Origin: Myxococcota bacterium
Lineage (GTDB): Bacteria > Myxococcota_A > Polyangia > HGW-17
Assembly (NCBI GenBank): GCA_018817795.1
Contig: JAHITJ010000129.1
Span: 1 to 39,957, forward strand
Length of the DNA stretch: 39,957 nt
Direction of reading: 5' to 3'
Below are positions 31,231 through 39,687 of this stretch, in pieces; within the stretch, counting starts at the first letter, position 1, and each line of letters begins with the position of its first letter. The position numbers and the translations under genes are program-made. The notes beneath the pieces were generated by a model. That model was given only the letters and a program-made list of their open reading frames with translations, searched no databases and was not told the DNA's origin.

Positions 31231-33075
31231 ATGACCATCATCTCCTTCCGAAACATCCTCCTGCTCATGCTGGCCGCAAGCCTGTACGGCTGCGCCGACG
31301 GAAAATCCAAGAAAGTTCCGCCATGCGGCAACGGTGTCCTCGATCCGAACGAGGAGTGCGACGACTTCAACCGTTTTTCCGACGATGGATGCAGCCTCTC
31401 CTGCGTCTTCGAGGAGGGCTGGGACTGCAGCGACACCCTGCCGACGACCTGTACCCCGATCTGCGGCGACGGCCGCGTGGTGGGCCTGGAGCCCTGCGAT
31501 GACGGCGCTCTTGAAGCCGGTGACGGCTGTGACGCCACTTGTGTCGTGGAGACCGGATGGACCTGCGAGGCCATGCCCAGCGTGTGCATCACGACCTGCG
31601 GCGACGGCCTGCGCGCCGACGGCGTCGAGGCCTGTGATGATGGCAACACCTCGCCCGGTGACGGCTGCGGAACGGACTGCACCATGGAGACCGGATGGAC
31701 CTGCGAAGGCGACACCCCCTCGTCCTGCGGGGCCGCCGAGTGCGGCGACGGAATCGCCGCGGGCCTCGAGGCCTGCGACGGCTGGGACATGCCCGGTCAG
31801 GACTGCCAATCCCAGGGCTTCGACTCGGGCACGCTGCTGTGCGCCTCGGACTGCACCTTCGACACGTCGGACTGCCAGCTCTGCGGTGACGGCACCTGCG
31901 ACGAGGGCGAGATCTGTGCCCAGGACTGCGGCGCCACCTGGCTCAGCGTCGGCTTCGCGCACGCCTGCGTGCTGATGACCGGCGGCAAGGCCTGGTGCTG
32001 GGGCTACAACCACGCAGGCCAGCTCGGCAACGGGCGGGTGGGGGCCGAGGCCTGCTTCTTTGACATCCCGTGCGACTCTTCCCCGCAGGAGGTGCTGGGC
32101 GCCGAGGACCTGATGTTCATCCACGCCGGCCTGTCGACCACCTGCGCGATCAAGGAGACCGGCGGGCTGTCCTGCTGGGGCTCCAACCAGTATGGCCAGC
32201 TCGGCGACGGCGAGGCCGATCACGGGATCCTCTGCGGAACGTCCGACTGCAGCCTGGCCCCCACCTCCGTGGACCTGCCCTTGCCCATGATGGCCTCCAC
32301 CGTCGCATCGGGGCACTACCACTCCTGCGCCCTGGGCCTGCTCGGCGAGGTCGCCTGCTGGGGCTCAAACCAGTACGGCCAGCTCGGCGACGGCGTCGCC
32401 GCCCACGAGACCTGCGAGAGCATGGACTGCAGCCGCACGCCGGTGGCCGTCGCGATCCTGTCCAATGTGCAGCAGATCACCGCCTCGGGCCAGTTCACCT
32501 GCGCCCTGCGCGCCAACGGCACGGTGTGGTGCTGGGGCGCCAACGACAACGGCCAGCTCGGCAACGGCACCACCGTGGCCAGCAACGTGCCCGTGCAGGT
32601 CTCGGTCCTGACCGGCGTCTCGCAGATCTCCGCGGGCGGAAACAACTTTGTCTGCGCGGTGCGCGACGACTACTCGGTGTGGTGCTGGGGCGCCAACACC
32701 GACGGCCAGCTCGGCGACGGCTCCACCACCGATCGCCACACTCCGGTGCAGGTGGGAACGCTGTCGGCCACCTCCGTCTCCTGCGGCAGCAACCACGTCT
32801 GCGCCCGCAGGGCCGATCTGGCGACCTGGTGCTGGGGCGGCAACTCGGCGGGCCAGCTCGGCACCGGCAACACCGTCTCCTCGCCGGTTCCCGTGCAGAT
32901 CTCCCTGCCCCTCGAGGATGGTTCCGTCGGCGCCGGCGGCTGGTACTTCACCTGCGCGCACTCCTCCCTCTCGGGCGTGGTCGGCTGCTGGGGCAACAAC
33001 AGCCTGGGCCAGCTCGGTCAGGGGAACCTCACCGAAAGCCTCGTCCCTGTGATCGTCCCCGGGCTGACGCCTTAG
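31231..33075 (+). CDS. DUF4215 / RCC1-repeat lipoprotein
   Basis: Lipobox LYGCADG; Cys-rich CGDGxxxxxExCDDGNxxxGDGC repeats; seven CWGxNxxGQLGxG RCC1 signatures. Confidence 0.9.
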   Translation: MTIISFRNILLLMLAASLYGCADGKSKKVPPCGNGVLDPNEECDDFNRFSDDGCSLSCVFEEGWDCSDTLPTTCTPICGDGRVVGLEPCDDGALEAGDGCDATCVVETGWTCEAMPSVCITTCGDGLRADGVEACDDGNTSPGDGCGTDCTMETGWTCEGDTPSSCGAAECGDGIAAGLEACDGWDMPGQDCQSQGFDSGTLLCASDCTFDTSDCQLCGDGTCDEGEICAQDCGATWLSVGFAHACVLMTGGKAWCWGYNHAGQLGNGRVGAEACFFDIPCDSSPQEVLGAEDLMFIHAGLSTTCAIKETGGLSCWGSNQYGQLGDGEADHGILCGTSDCSLAPTSVDLPLPMMASTVASGHYHSCALGLLGEVACWGSNQYGQLGDGVAAHETCESMDCSRTPVAVAILSNVQQITASGQFTCALRANGTVWCWGANDNGQLGNGTTVASNVPVQVSVLTGVSQISAGGNNFVCAVRDDYSVWCWGANTDGQLGDGSTTDRHTPVQVGTLSATSVSCGSNHVCARRADLATWCWGGNSAGQLGTGNTVSSPVPVQISLPLEDGSVGAGGWYFTCAHSSLSGVVGCWGNNSLGQLGQGNLTESLVPVIVPGLTP

Positions 33076-33088
33076 GAGCCTGTCGCCA

Positions 33089-33122
33089 AGGAACCTCGAT
33101 CGGAGCTTCCCCAAAGGTTCCT
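33089..33122. terminator. Candidate hairpin between convergent genes
   Basis: Perfect 8-bp inverted repeat AGGAACCT (33089-33096) / AGGTTCCT (33115-33122), 14 nt after the RCC1 gene stop; no clear T tract. Confidence 0.4.
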
Positions 33123-33164
33123 ATGCAATTGGCTTCTTGATTATTTATTTCCGAAAAAAATCAA

Positions 33165-33362
33165 CTACTTGCGAACCCACTGATGGGGCAGATCCAGGTA
33201 GGACTTGCGGAAGATCGGATAGGTGTTGTTGTCCTTGGGGCAGATATAGACCATGCCGCCGGGGACCTTCTTGATCAGGTTCAGTTCGGTGCCGCACTCG
33301 GGGCAGGACACGGCCAGACGCTGATTGTCACGCGCATTCGGGTTGTTCTTGGAAACGCCCAT
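33165..33362 (-). CDS. Small protein with CPEC zinc-ribbon-like motif
   Basis: MGVSKNNPNARDNQRLAVSCPECGTELNLIKKVPGGMVYICPKDNNTYPIFRKSYLDLPHQWVRK; ATG at 33362 in the track frame. Confidence 0.6.
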   Translation of the reverse strand: MGVSKNNPNARDNQRLAVSCPECGTELNLIKKVPGGMVYICPKDNNTYPIFRKSYLDLPHQWVRK

Positions 33363-33452
33363 AACAGTACCTCCGTCGATAAGAGCTCCCCGGAAATCAT
33401 CCAATTACATGGACCGGGAACTGCGGGTTTATAGTGGACAGGTGGGTTCAAG

Positions 33453-34742
33453 TCAAGCGTTTTCTGGATCCCTGCCAACTGCAGGCGCGTCACCGCGGAG
33501 CCCGAACAGCGTTGCGACGATGGTAAGGCATAAAATAAATATTGTTGGCAATCCCCAGCGATCCACCATGGCCCCGCCCAGGGGCGCCAGGATCGCGGAG
33601 AACGCCGTGTTGGCCTGGCTCTCGATGGACAGGATCGTGGCCTGCCGGTCCGGCGGCGTGTCCACGTCGAAGCGGGTCAAAAACGCCGGGCGCCATGCGT
33701 TGAACAGAAACGCGAACCCCACGAACCCGATGGCCGCGGGCAGAAATGATTCCAGTCCCACGCCGACGACCTGCAGGGAGATCATCACGAACACGCCGAT
33801 CCACAGACGTCGCGGCACCCGTGCACCGGGGGCTTCCAGGGCGGCGATGCGGTGCGCCTGCCGCGACCCCAGCGCCGAGAACAGGTGCAGGCAGACCACC
33901 ACGACCGCGATCCACAACACGGACTGCACCGGCAGCCGGGAAGCCGCGTCGTGCAGTCCGCCGCCGGCCTGGGACAATTCCATGACCACGGGCAGCCCCG
34001 CCAGCGCCAGGAACACGGGGATGTACGGTTTGAGCAGCTTTTCGACGCCCTGCACGGCGCAGCTCTCGAGGACCAGCCGGCGCAGCCCGGGCCGCGAAAA
34101 CACCAGCCCCAGCGTGGCCAAGAAGCCCTCGTGACCGGCCGCATCGCCCGAAGGAACTGTGGCACGGTGCTCGACCTCGTCGGGATAGCTCCACAGGTTC
34201 AACAGCCCCAGCACGTACGGCACGCAGGCGATCAGGAACAGCCAACGCAGTTGGGTCAGGTTGAGGGCGAGCCCGGCCGAGATCACCACCGCCACGGCCG
34301 AGCCGATCTGCGACCAGGACCGCGTGAACCCGTACACGCGGGTCCGCTCCGCCAGGCGTCCGTTCTTGCGCAGCCACTCGAAGATCATCGACTTGTGCGT
34401 CCCCGACCGGAAGGCCTCGCCCACGCCAAAGCACACGGCCGCGGGCACGCACCACCACAGGCCGTCGGCGAAGGCGTAGCCCACGAAGCTGGCCAGATAG
34501 GCCGAAAAGCTCAGGATCATCGAGCGCCGCCGACCCCAGTGGTCGGCCACCCAGCCCGAGGGCACCTCGAGCACATTGGTCACCACGTCGGCCACGGCAA
34601 ACACCACCCCGATTTCAAAGAAATCCAGGCCACGCCCCAGCAGGATGATGGCAAAAAAAGGCTCGAAGTAGAGCTGGTTCTTCAGGAACCCGTACAGCGA
34701 GAAGCGGAACAGCATCGAGGGCCGCACGGCGTCGACGCTCAC
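33453..34742 (-). CDS. Major facilitator superfamily transporter
   Basis: About 12 hydrophobic segments; VADVVTNVLEVPSGWVADHWGRRRSMIL (MFS loop 2-3 signature). GTG start overlaps upstream stop (GTGA). Confidence 0.85.
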   Translation of the reverse strand: MSVDAVRPSMLFRFSLYGFLKNQLYFEPFFAIILLGRGLDFFEIGVVFAVADVVTNVLEVPSGWVADHWGRRRSMILSFSAYLASFVGYAFADGLWWCVPAAVCFGVGEAFRSGTHKSMIFEWLRKNGRLAERTRVYGFTRSWSQIGSAVAVVISAGLALNLTQLRWLFLIACVPYVLGLLNLWSYPDEVEHRATVPSGDAAGHEGFLATLGLVFSRPGLRRLVLESCAVQGVEKLLKPYIPVFLALAGLPVVMELSQAGGGLHDAASRLPVQSVLWIAVVVVCLHLFSALGSRQAHRIAALEAPGARVPRRLWIGVFVMISLQVVGVGLESFLPAAIGFVGFAFLFNAWRPAFLTRFDVDTPPDRQATILSIESQANTAFSAILAPLGGAMVDRWGLPTIFILCLTIVATLFGLRGDAPAVGRDPENA

Positions 34743-35077
34743 TCGTTCTGGCAGGCCACGGCCTCAAGTTGATCCTGGTCACGGCACGGATAGACCAGGT
34801 CCGTCTCGGGATCACTCTCGCTCCACAGCAGGTACTCGTCACAGTCGAGGTGCCCGAGGCAGTCCAGCAGCAGCTCGCGCGCGCCGCGGCACTGGTCGTA
34901 CAGGGTGGACTCCAGGTTCGCCGTCGCGGCGGCATAGCAGGTGTCGTAGTCGCCCTGCCCGCATTGTTCGAGCATGTAGCAATAGGCGTCGGCCTTCTCG
35001 CGCTCTTCCACCTTCTCTTCGATGCACGCCGGCAGCATCAGGGCGGCCAGCAACACGGGGACAAACAGTCTGCGCAT
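34739..35077 (-). CDS. Small Cys-rich lipoprotein
   Basis: MRRLFVPVLLAALMLPACIEEK lipobox; many Cys; coupled to MFS gene. Confidence 0.7.
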   Translation of the reverse strand: MRRLFVPVLLAALMLPACIEEKVEEREKADAYCYMLEQCGQGDYDTCYAAATANLESTLYDQCRGARELLLDCLGHLDCDEYLLWSESDPETDLVYPCRDQDQLEAVACQNE

Positions 35078-35285
35078 GGAAACCTCCGTCGCGTAGTCAT
35101 CCATTTAATAACCGAAAAACCCCCATCAATCCAGTTCAGTCCCATGAAAAAATGGAAAAACCTACCGAAATACTCTGAAAAAAGGTGGCGAAATCGCCTT
35201 TTCAGGATATAAAAACGGGGGGCGGTTGGCACTTCAGATCTCCGGCGGCTGCTCGTCCTTGAACCGGAGAGAAACAGGCACACTT

Positions 35286-36725
35286 ATGAAAAATCTTTGG
35301 CTTTTCTGCGGAATTTTCGCGCTGGCCCTCGTGGGCTGCAACGACCCCAAGAAGAAGGCCAGCAACAACGTCTTCAACAACCAGAACCCCGAGGTGTGCG
35401 ACAACCTCATCGACGACGACGGCGACGGCACCATCGACTGCGCCGATCTCGACTGTCTGGGCGTGGGCAACTGCGGCAGCCAGAACAACAACAACGTCAA
35501 CAACAACACCAACAACAACACGCAGCACATGTTCACCCTGCGCGGCAAGGTCTGGGGCCCCGGCGCGGACAACTCCGCGATGCTCGACGCCAACCGCATC
35601 CCCGTGCCCCAGGCGCTGGTCGCCGCGTACTCCTACGAGCCGCCCGATCCCACGCCCCTGCCCGGCGGCCTGTGCAACCAGTGCGTGGACGTGCCCAACG
35701 GCGTGACCCATGCCTTCTCCGACACCGACGGCTCCTTCGAGTTGTTCCTGTATCCCAACACCAACTACTGGCTGGTCGTCCAGAAGGGCGAGTTCCGCCG
35801 CGTCACCCAGTACACCGCCGGAGGCCTCGACGAGGTCGAGGACCTCGAGCCGGCCGTCGGCCAGCCGCGCAACCCCATCACCACCCTGCCCAACCGCTTC
35901 AACCCGAACCTGAAGCAGTGGATCCCCAAGATCCTCATCATCGAGGGTTTGTACGAGGACATGGAGGCCCTATTTACCGCAATGGGCTTCGACTACGGTG
36001 TTGAGGTGGTTATCGTGGAGGATACCGAGGCTGCCTCCATTTTCAACGACATGAACCAACTGCGCCAGTACAACCTGATCGTCACCACCTGCGGTGACGA
36101 CGCGGCGTTCCTCACCAGCGCCACAGCCCGCGCCAACCTGCGCCAGTACGTCTACGAGGGTGGCAAGCTCTACGTCGACGACTTCTCCTACGACTTCGCC
36201 GAGCAGCCCTTCCCCGAGTTCCTCAACTTCCAGGTCGACCAGAGCTCAAGTTTTCCCACTGGCACCTGTGGCCTCGGCGCGTCTTCGCCTTCTTCAGTCG
36301 GCCAGTGCAACAACTGGTCCTCCTACAGCCCCATGGGCACCCCCGGCGACCCGTACCTCGACGCCTGGCTGGGCATCGTCAACCCCGGTGGCACCATCGA
36401 GCTGCTGGGCGCCTGGGACATCATCCACAGCATGAACCCCGGCCTCCAGGGCGAGTGCGAGGACGACATGGATCCCAACTGCGTCGACGGCAACTACATC
36501 GGCCCGCCCAAGGTTTGGATGTACGGCGACTGGTCCGGCTACACCAATAACCCAGTCACCGTCTCCTGGAACTACTACTGCGGCAAGGTCCTCTACACCG
36601 TCTACCACACCCACTCGGGTGGTGGCACTCCTGGTTGGGACTACGCCCTGATCCTGCAGGAGAAGATCATGATGTACCTGATCATGGAGATCCAGACCTG
36701 CACCGACCCCGTCATCGTCGAGTAA
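35286..36725 (+). CDS. Lipoprotein with Asn-rich linker and MopE-like metal-binding-type motif
   Basis: MKNLWLFCGIFALALVGCNDPKK lipobox; EVCDNLIDDDGDGTIDCADLDC; NNNNVNNNTNNNT linker; distal alpha/beta domain (PKILIIEGLYEDM...NLIVTTCGDDAAFLTSATARANLRQYVYEGGKLYVDDF). Confidence 0.8.
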   Translation: MKNLWLFCGIFALALVGCNDPKKKASNNVFNNQNPEVCDNLIDDDGDGTIDCADLDCLGVGNCGSQNNNNVNNNTNNNTQHMFTLRGKVWGPGADNSAMLDANRIPVPQALVAAYSYEPPDPTPLPGGLCNQCVDVPNGVTHAFSDTDGSFELFLYPNTNYWLVVQKGEFRRVTQYTAGGLDEVEDLEPAVGQPRNPITTLPNRFNPNLKQWIPKILIIEGLYEDMEALFTAMGFDYGVEVVIVEDTEAASIFNDMNQLRQYNLIVTTCGDDAAFLTSATARANLRQYVYEGGKLYVDDFSYDFAEQPFPEFLNFQVDQSSSFPTGTCGLGASSPSSVGQCNNWSSYSPMGTPGDPYLDAWLGIVNPGGTIELLGAWDIIHSMNPGLQGECEDDMDPNCVDGNYIGPPKVWMYGDWSGYTNNPVTVSWNYYCGKVLYTVYHTHSGGGTPGWDYALILQEKIMMYLIMEIQTCTDPVIVE

Positions 36726-36754
36726 GCGTCCACGCCCCCCGCGCTTGAACTCCT

Positions 36755-36820
36755 GATTTACAGTTTATCCATGATGGATTGAAAGTTGACTTACAGTTTA
36801 TCCATGCTAGATTGCAAATC
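36755..36820. repeat. Two-copy 33-bp imperfect direct repeat immediately upstream of the ATPase ATG
   Basis: gatttacagtttatccatgatggattgaaagtt / gacttacagtttatccatgctagattgcaaatc, 27 of 33 identical by eye, shared core TTACAGTTTATCCATG. Confidence 0.85.
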
Positions 36821-38008
36821 ATGGAAGCGTCCACCCTTCTGTTCAACCGCTGGCTGTCCATCGACCCCGCCAAGAGCGCCCTCCTGATCGGCCCTCGGCG
36901 CTGCGGCAAGACCACCCTCCTGCGCCAGCGCTTCCCCGAACATCGCTACGCCACCCTCGACGACCTGGACTTCCTGGACTGGGCCGTCCGGGATCCCAAG
37001 GGGTTCGTCTCCCACCTGGGTCCGCGCTGCATCATCGACGAGATCCAGCGGTCCCCGAAACTGACCATCGCGGTCAAGTACGCCATCGACAACGAGGGGG
37101 CGCACGTGCTGATGACGGGCTCGAGCTCCCTGGGCCTGCTCGACGCGGCCGCCGACTCGCTGGCGGGCCGCGTGCGCCTGTACGAGATGACGCCCGCCTG
37201 CTGGGGCGAGGACCGCGGGGCCCCGACCCATGGGATCTTCGGCGCGCTTCCGGATCCGCCGGCGCTGAAGGCGGCCGCCCGCGAGCTCGACGAGGTCCTC
37301 GCCTGCGGCCTGTTCCCCGAGGTGCTCACCACCGAAGGCCGCGAGGCCCGCCTGGCCCTCCTCAACGACTACCGCAACACGTACTTCATGAAGGATCTCC
37401 TGCAGATGGCGAACCTGGACAACCTCGAGGGCCTGATGGCGATCTATGTGAACGCCTGCCGCTCCCTGGGCTCCCACATCGAGGTCAGTCACTTCGCGCG
37501 GGAGGCGGGGCTCTCCTTCCCCACCGCCAAGAAATACCTGAACATGCTGGTCCAGTCCCAGCTCGCCTTCCGGCTCACGGGCTACCACTTCGGCCCGGCC
37601 AAGCGGATCATCAAGGCCGCCAAGACCTATTTCGCCGACAACGGCATCCCCGCGTCCTTCCGCGTCCCCCTCTCCGAGGGCCAGATCCTGGAGAACTTCG
37701 TCATCTCCGAGCTCGAGAAGCGCCGCCGCATGGGCCGGATCCGCGCCGACCAACTTTTTTATTACAAGACCGCCGCCGGCCGCGAGATCGACGTGGTCTT
37801 CGAGGCCGACGGCGTGGTCCATGCCATCGAGATCAAGTGCACCCGCGCCCCCGGCCGCGCCGACTGCGCCGCCCTACGCGACTTCGCCGCCGCGTTGGAG
37901 CTCGCCGGCCGCCCCGTCCGCTGCGTCCTTTTTCACCGCGGAGAGGACACCTCCACCCTCGACGGCGTCCGCCTCCTGCCTGTGGCCTCGCTCATGGGCG
38001 CTGGGTAA
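36821..38008 (+). CDS. AAA_14/DUF4143-family ATPase with PD-(D/E)XK-like C-terminal domain
   Basis: Walker A LIGPRRCGKTTLL, Walker B RCIIDEIQ, LMTGSSSLGL sensor; C-terminal FYYKTAAGREIDVVFEADGVVHAIEIKC (D...ExK). ATG at 36821 used instead of track 36779. Confidence 0.9.
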   Translation: MEASTLLFNRWLSIDPAKSALLIGPRRCGKTTLLRQRFPEHRYATLDDLDFLDWAVRDPKGFVSHLGPRCIIDEIQRSPKLTIAVKYAIDNEGAHVLMTGSSSLGLLDAAADSLAGRVRLYEMTPACWGEDRGAPTHGIFGALPDPPALKAAARELDEVLACGLFPEVLTTEGREARLALLNDYRNTYFMKDLLQMANLDNLEGLMAIYVNACRSLGSHIEVSHFAREAGLSFPTAKKYLNMLVQSQLAFRLTGYHFGPAKRIIKAAKTYFADNGIPASFRVPLSEGQILENFVISELEKRRRMGRIRADQLFYYKTAAGREIDVVFEADGVVHAIEIKCTRAPGRADCAALRDFAAALELAGRPVRCVLFHRGEDTSTLDGVRLLPVASLMGAG

Positions 38009-38039
38009 GGACCGGAGGGACGGGAAACTTGGGTTTACT

Positions 38040-39431
38040 TCACGCCCCCGGAAGCACGTCATATTTCTGCTTCTCCGGAATCACCCCGCGCACGCCGCCC
38101 TTTGGATCCTGCATGTCGCCCTGGTATCGTGGGATCAGGTGAATGTGCATGTGACCCACCGACTGGCCGGCAGCAGTACCCACGTTCACGCCGATATTGA
38201 ATCCATTCGGGTGATATTCCCGCTCCAGAAGCAATTTTCCTTCAACAAGCAGGGCATCAAAGGACGCCCGTTCCTCAGGGTTCGCGTCGAACCACGAATC
38301 AAAATGCCGCTTCGGCACGATCAGCAGGTGCCCAGGTGAAACGGGGAACTGATCGAAGAACGCCTTCGCATGGGCGTTTTGAAAGACAATTTCCCGATGG
38401 CTGGTCTCGCAGAAGGGGCAATAGGAGACGGAGGGTTCCTGGGCGGAAACGATGATGGACGCTGTTTTCCCCGGAAGGGATTTCTCCGCTTCGCTGAATT
38501 TTCTTCGATGTTCCTCAAGGAAATTTTGATGAAAATCCAGACTGATCAGGGAATGCATCGGACGCAGAAACAACTGGTAATCCGCGTGTTGTTGGAAATT
38601 CCGGTTGACGAGACACTGACCTTTTTCGTCGAAGGTGATGGTCCAGGAATCAAATAGTTTATCGTGCAGGGGGCAAAGCAGCAGAGCGTTGTTGAGATCC
38701 ATTCGCTCATCATGGTTCGAGTCAGCCCAGCGCTTGATATGGGAAGCGACCAGCAACTTTTTGGAACTGATCCGGCACAAGACGCAGTGGTCATAATCTC
38801 GCAACAAATGTGTGCGAAACTTGCCCTGTCCAATTCGCCCCTTTACCAGCATTTCACGTTCGGTCGCTTTGACAGGAACCATGATTTCCTCGACCTTCGT
38901 GATTTCACGATCCAGGTTGAAATCATAGAAATCAACTGGCAAATCGAGAATGGGCATGGCTTCCTGAATGCGACGGATGGCTATCTCTTTGACTTTCTTG
39001 AAGACCTCCAACTGGAAGGCAGGGTCAATATCGATGCGGAAGAAAAACTGGTTTGATTCTCTGTCATAGTGGCCAAACTGATGATTCTTTCCCCAATGAC
39101 CCATAGGCATTTCAGCGATCAGTCGTTCGGTGTACCTGCGGGAAGGCTCGTCAAACTGAATTTTAAAATCTCTTTTGTCCTGATCCAAAAACTGGACCTC
39201 ACGGATTACATCCCAGTGGGTCAAAATGAAGTGAAAAAATGGCGCGGCTTCTTCTGGCTTGATTGGCTTCCACCAGTTGGAAGCATTTCGGCCCTTGCAT
39301 TCAAGCATCGCCAGCAGAAGGACCATTTTGTAAATTTTCTTGCATCCCGTATTGCGAATTGGACTGAATCGGGTCGTTTCAATCTCTTTCAACAAGTTAT
39401 TTACATCGTGAGGAAACTCATTCATACGCAT
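38040..39431 (-). CDS. HNH endonuclease (HNH_2-like) fused to C-terminal HIT-family domain
   Basis: HNH: HCVLCRISSKKLLVASHIKRWADSNHDERMDLNNALLLCPLHDKLFDSW; HIT: YCPFCETSHREIVFQNAHAKAFFDQFPVSPGHLLIVPKRHFDSW...FNIGVNVGTAAGQSVGHMHIHLIPRYQGD (HxHxHxx triad). ATG at 39431 (MRMNEFPHD) preferred over track 39542. Confidence 0.92.
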   Translation of the reverse strand: MRMNEFPHDVNNLLKEIETTRFSPIRNTGCKKIYKMVLLLAMLECKGRNASNWWKPIKPEEAAPFFHFILTHWDVIREVQFLDQDKRDFKIQFDEPSRRYTERLIAEMPMGHWGKNHQFGHYDRESNQFFFRIDIDPAFQLEVFKKVKEIAIRRIQEAMPILDLPVDFYDFNLDREITKVEEIMVPVKATEREMLVKGRIGQGKFRTHLLRDYDHCVLCRISSKKLLVASHIKRWADSNHDERMDLNNALLLCPLHDKLFDSWTITFDEKGQCLVNRNFQQHADYQLFLRPMHSLISLDFHQNFLEEHRRKFSEAEKSLPGKTASIIVSAQEPSVSYCPFCETSHREIVFQNAHAKAFFDQFPVSPGHLLIVPKRHFDSWFDANPEERASFDALLVEGKLLLEREYHPNGFNIGVNVGTAAGQSVGHMHIHLIPRYQGDMQDPKGGVRGVIPEKQKYDVLPGA

Positions 39432-39485
39432 GAAATTACTGCTGTATGAAGGAAATAAAAAGACAATAATTGAGAAGACGAAGCA

Positions 39486-39629
39486 ATGCCGGAGCCATCG
39501 CACGTTCTTACGGCCATGGGGTATTCGTCTGAAGATGCCCAAAGTTGCATTCGCTTCAGCATCGGGCGGTTCACGACCGAGGATGAAGTGGAGACGGCGT
39601 TGGCAACTTTGAGGACCGTACTTTTATAA
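39486..39629 (+). pseudogene. 3' remnant of a cysteine desulfurase (NifS/IscS family) gene
   Basis: Frame reads MPEPSHVLTAMGYSSEDAQSCIRFSIGRFTTEDEVETALATLRTVLL*, matching the conserved C-terminus (EPSHVL..MG......SIRFSLGRFTTEEE). No N-terminal part is found in the window. Upstream in-frame stop at 39471. Confidence 0.85.
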
Positions 39630-39687
39630 TAGCCAATCCAAGCAAATGGAAATTTCGATAATTGGTGGGGATTATTCTCCTCGTGGA

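Noticed and set aside
36763-36806. DnaA boxes (TTATCCATG vs TTATCCACA)
   Set aside because: Only 7/9 matches, two copies, no replication genes nearby.
38009-38039. Toxin-antitoxin pairing of the DUF4143 ATPase with an adjacent small gene
   Set aside because: Only 31 bp separate it from the convergent HNH-HIT gene; no antitoxin-sized ORF present.
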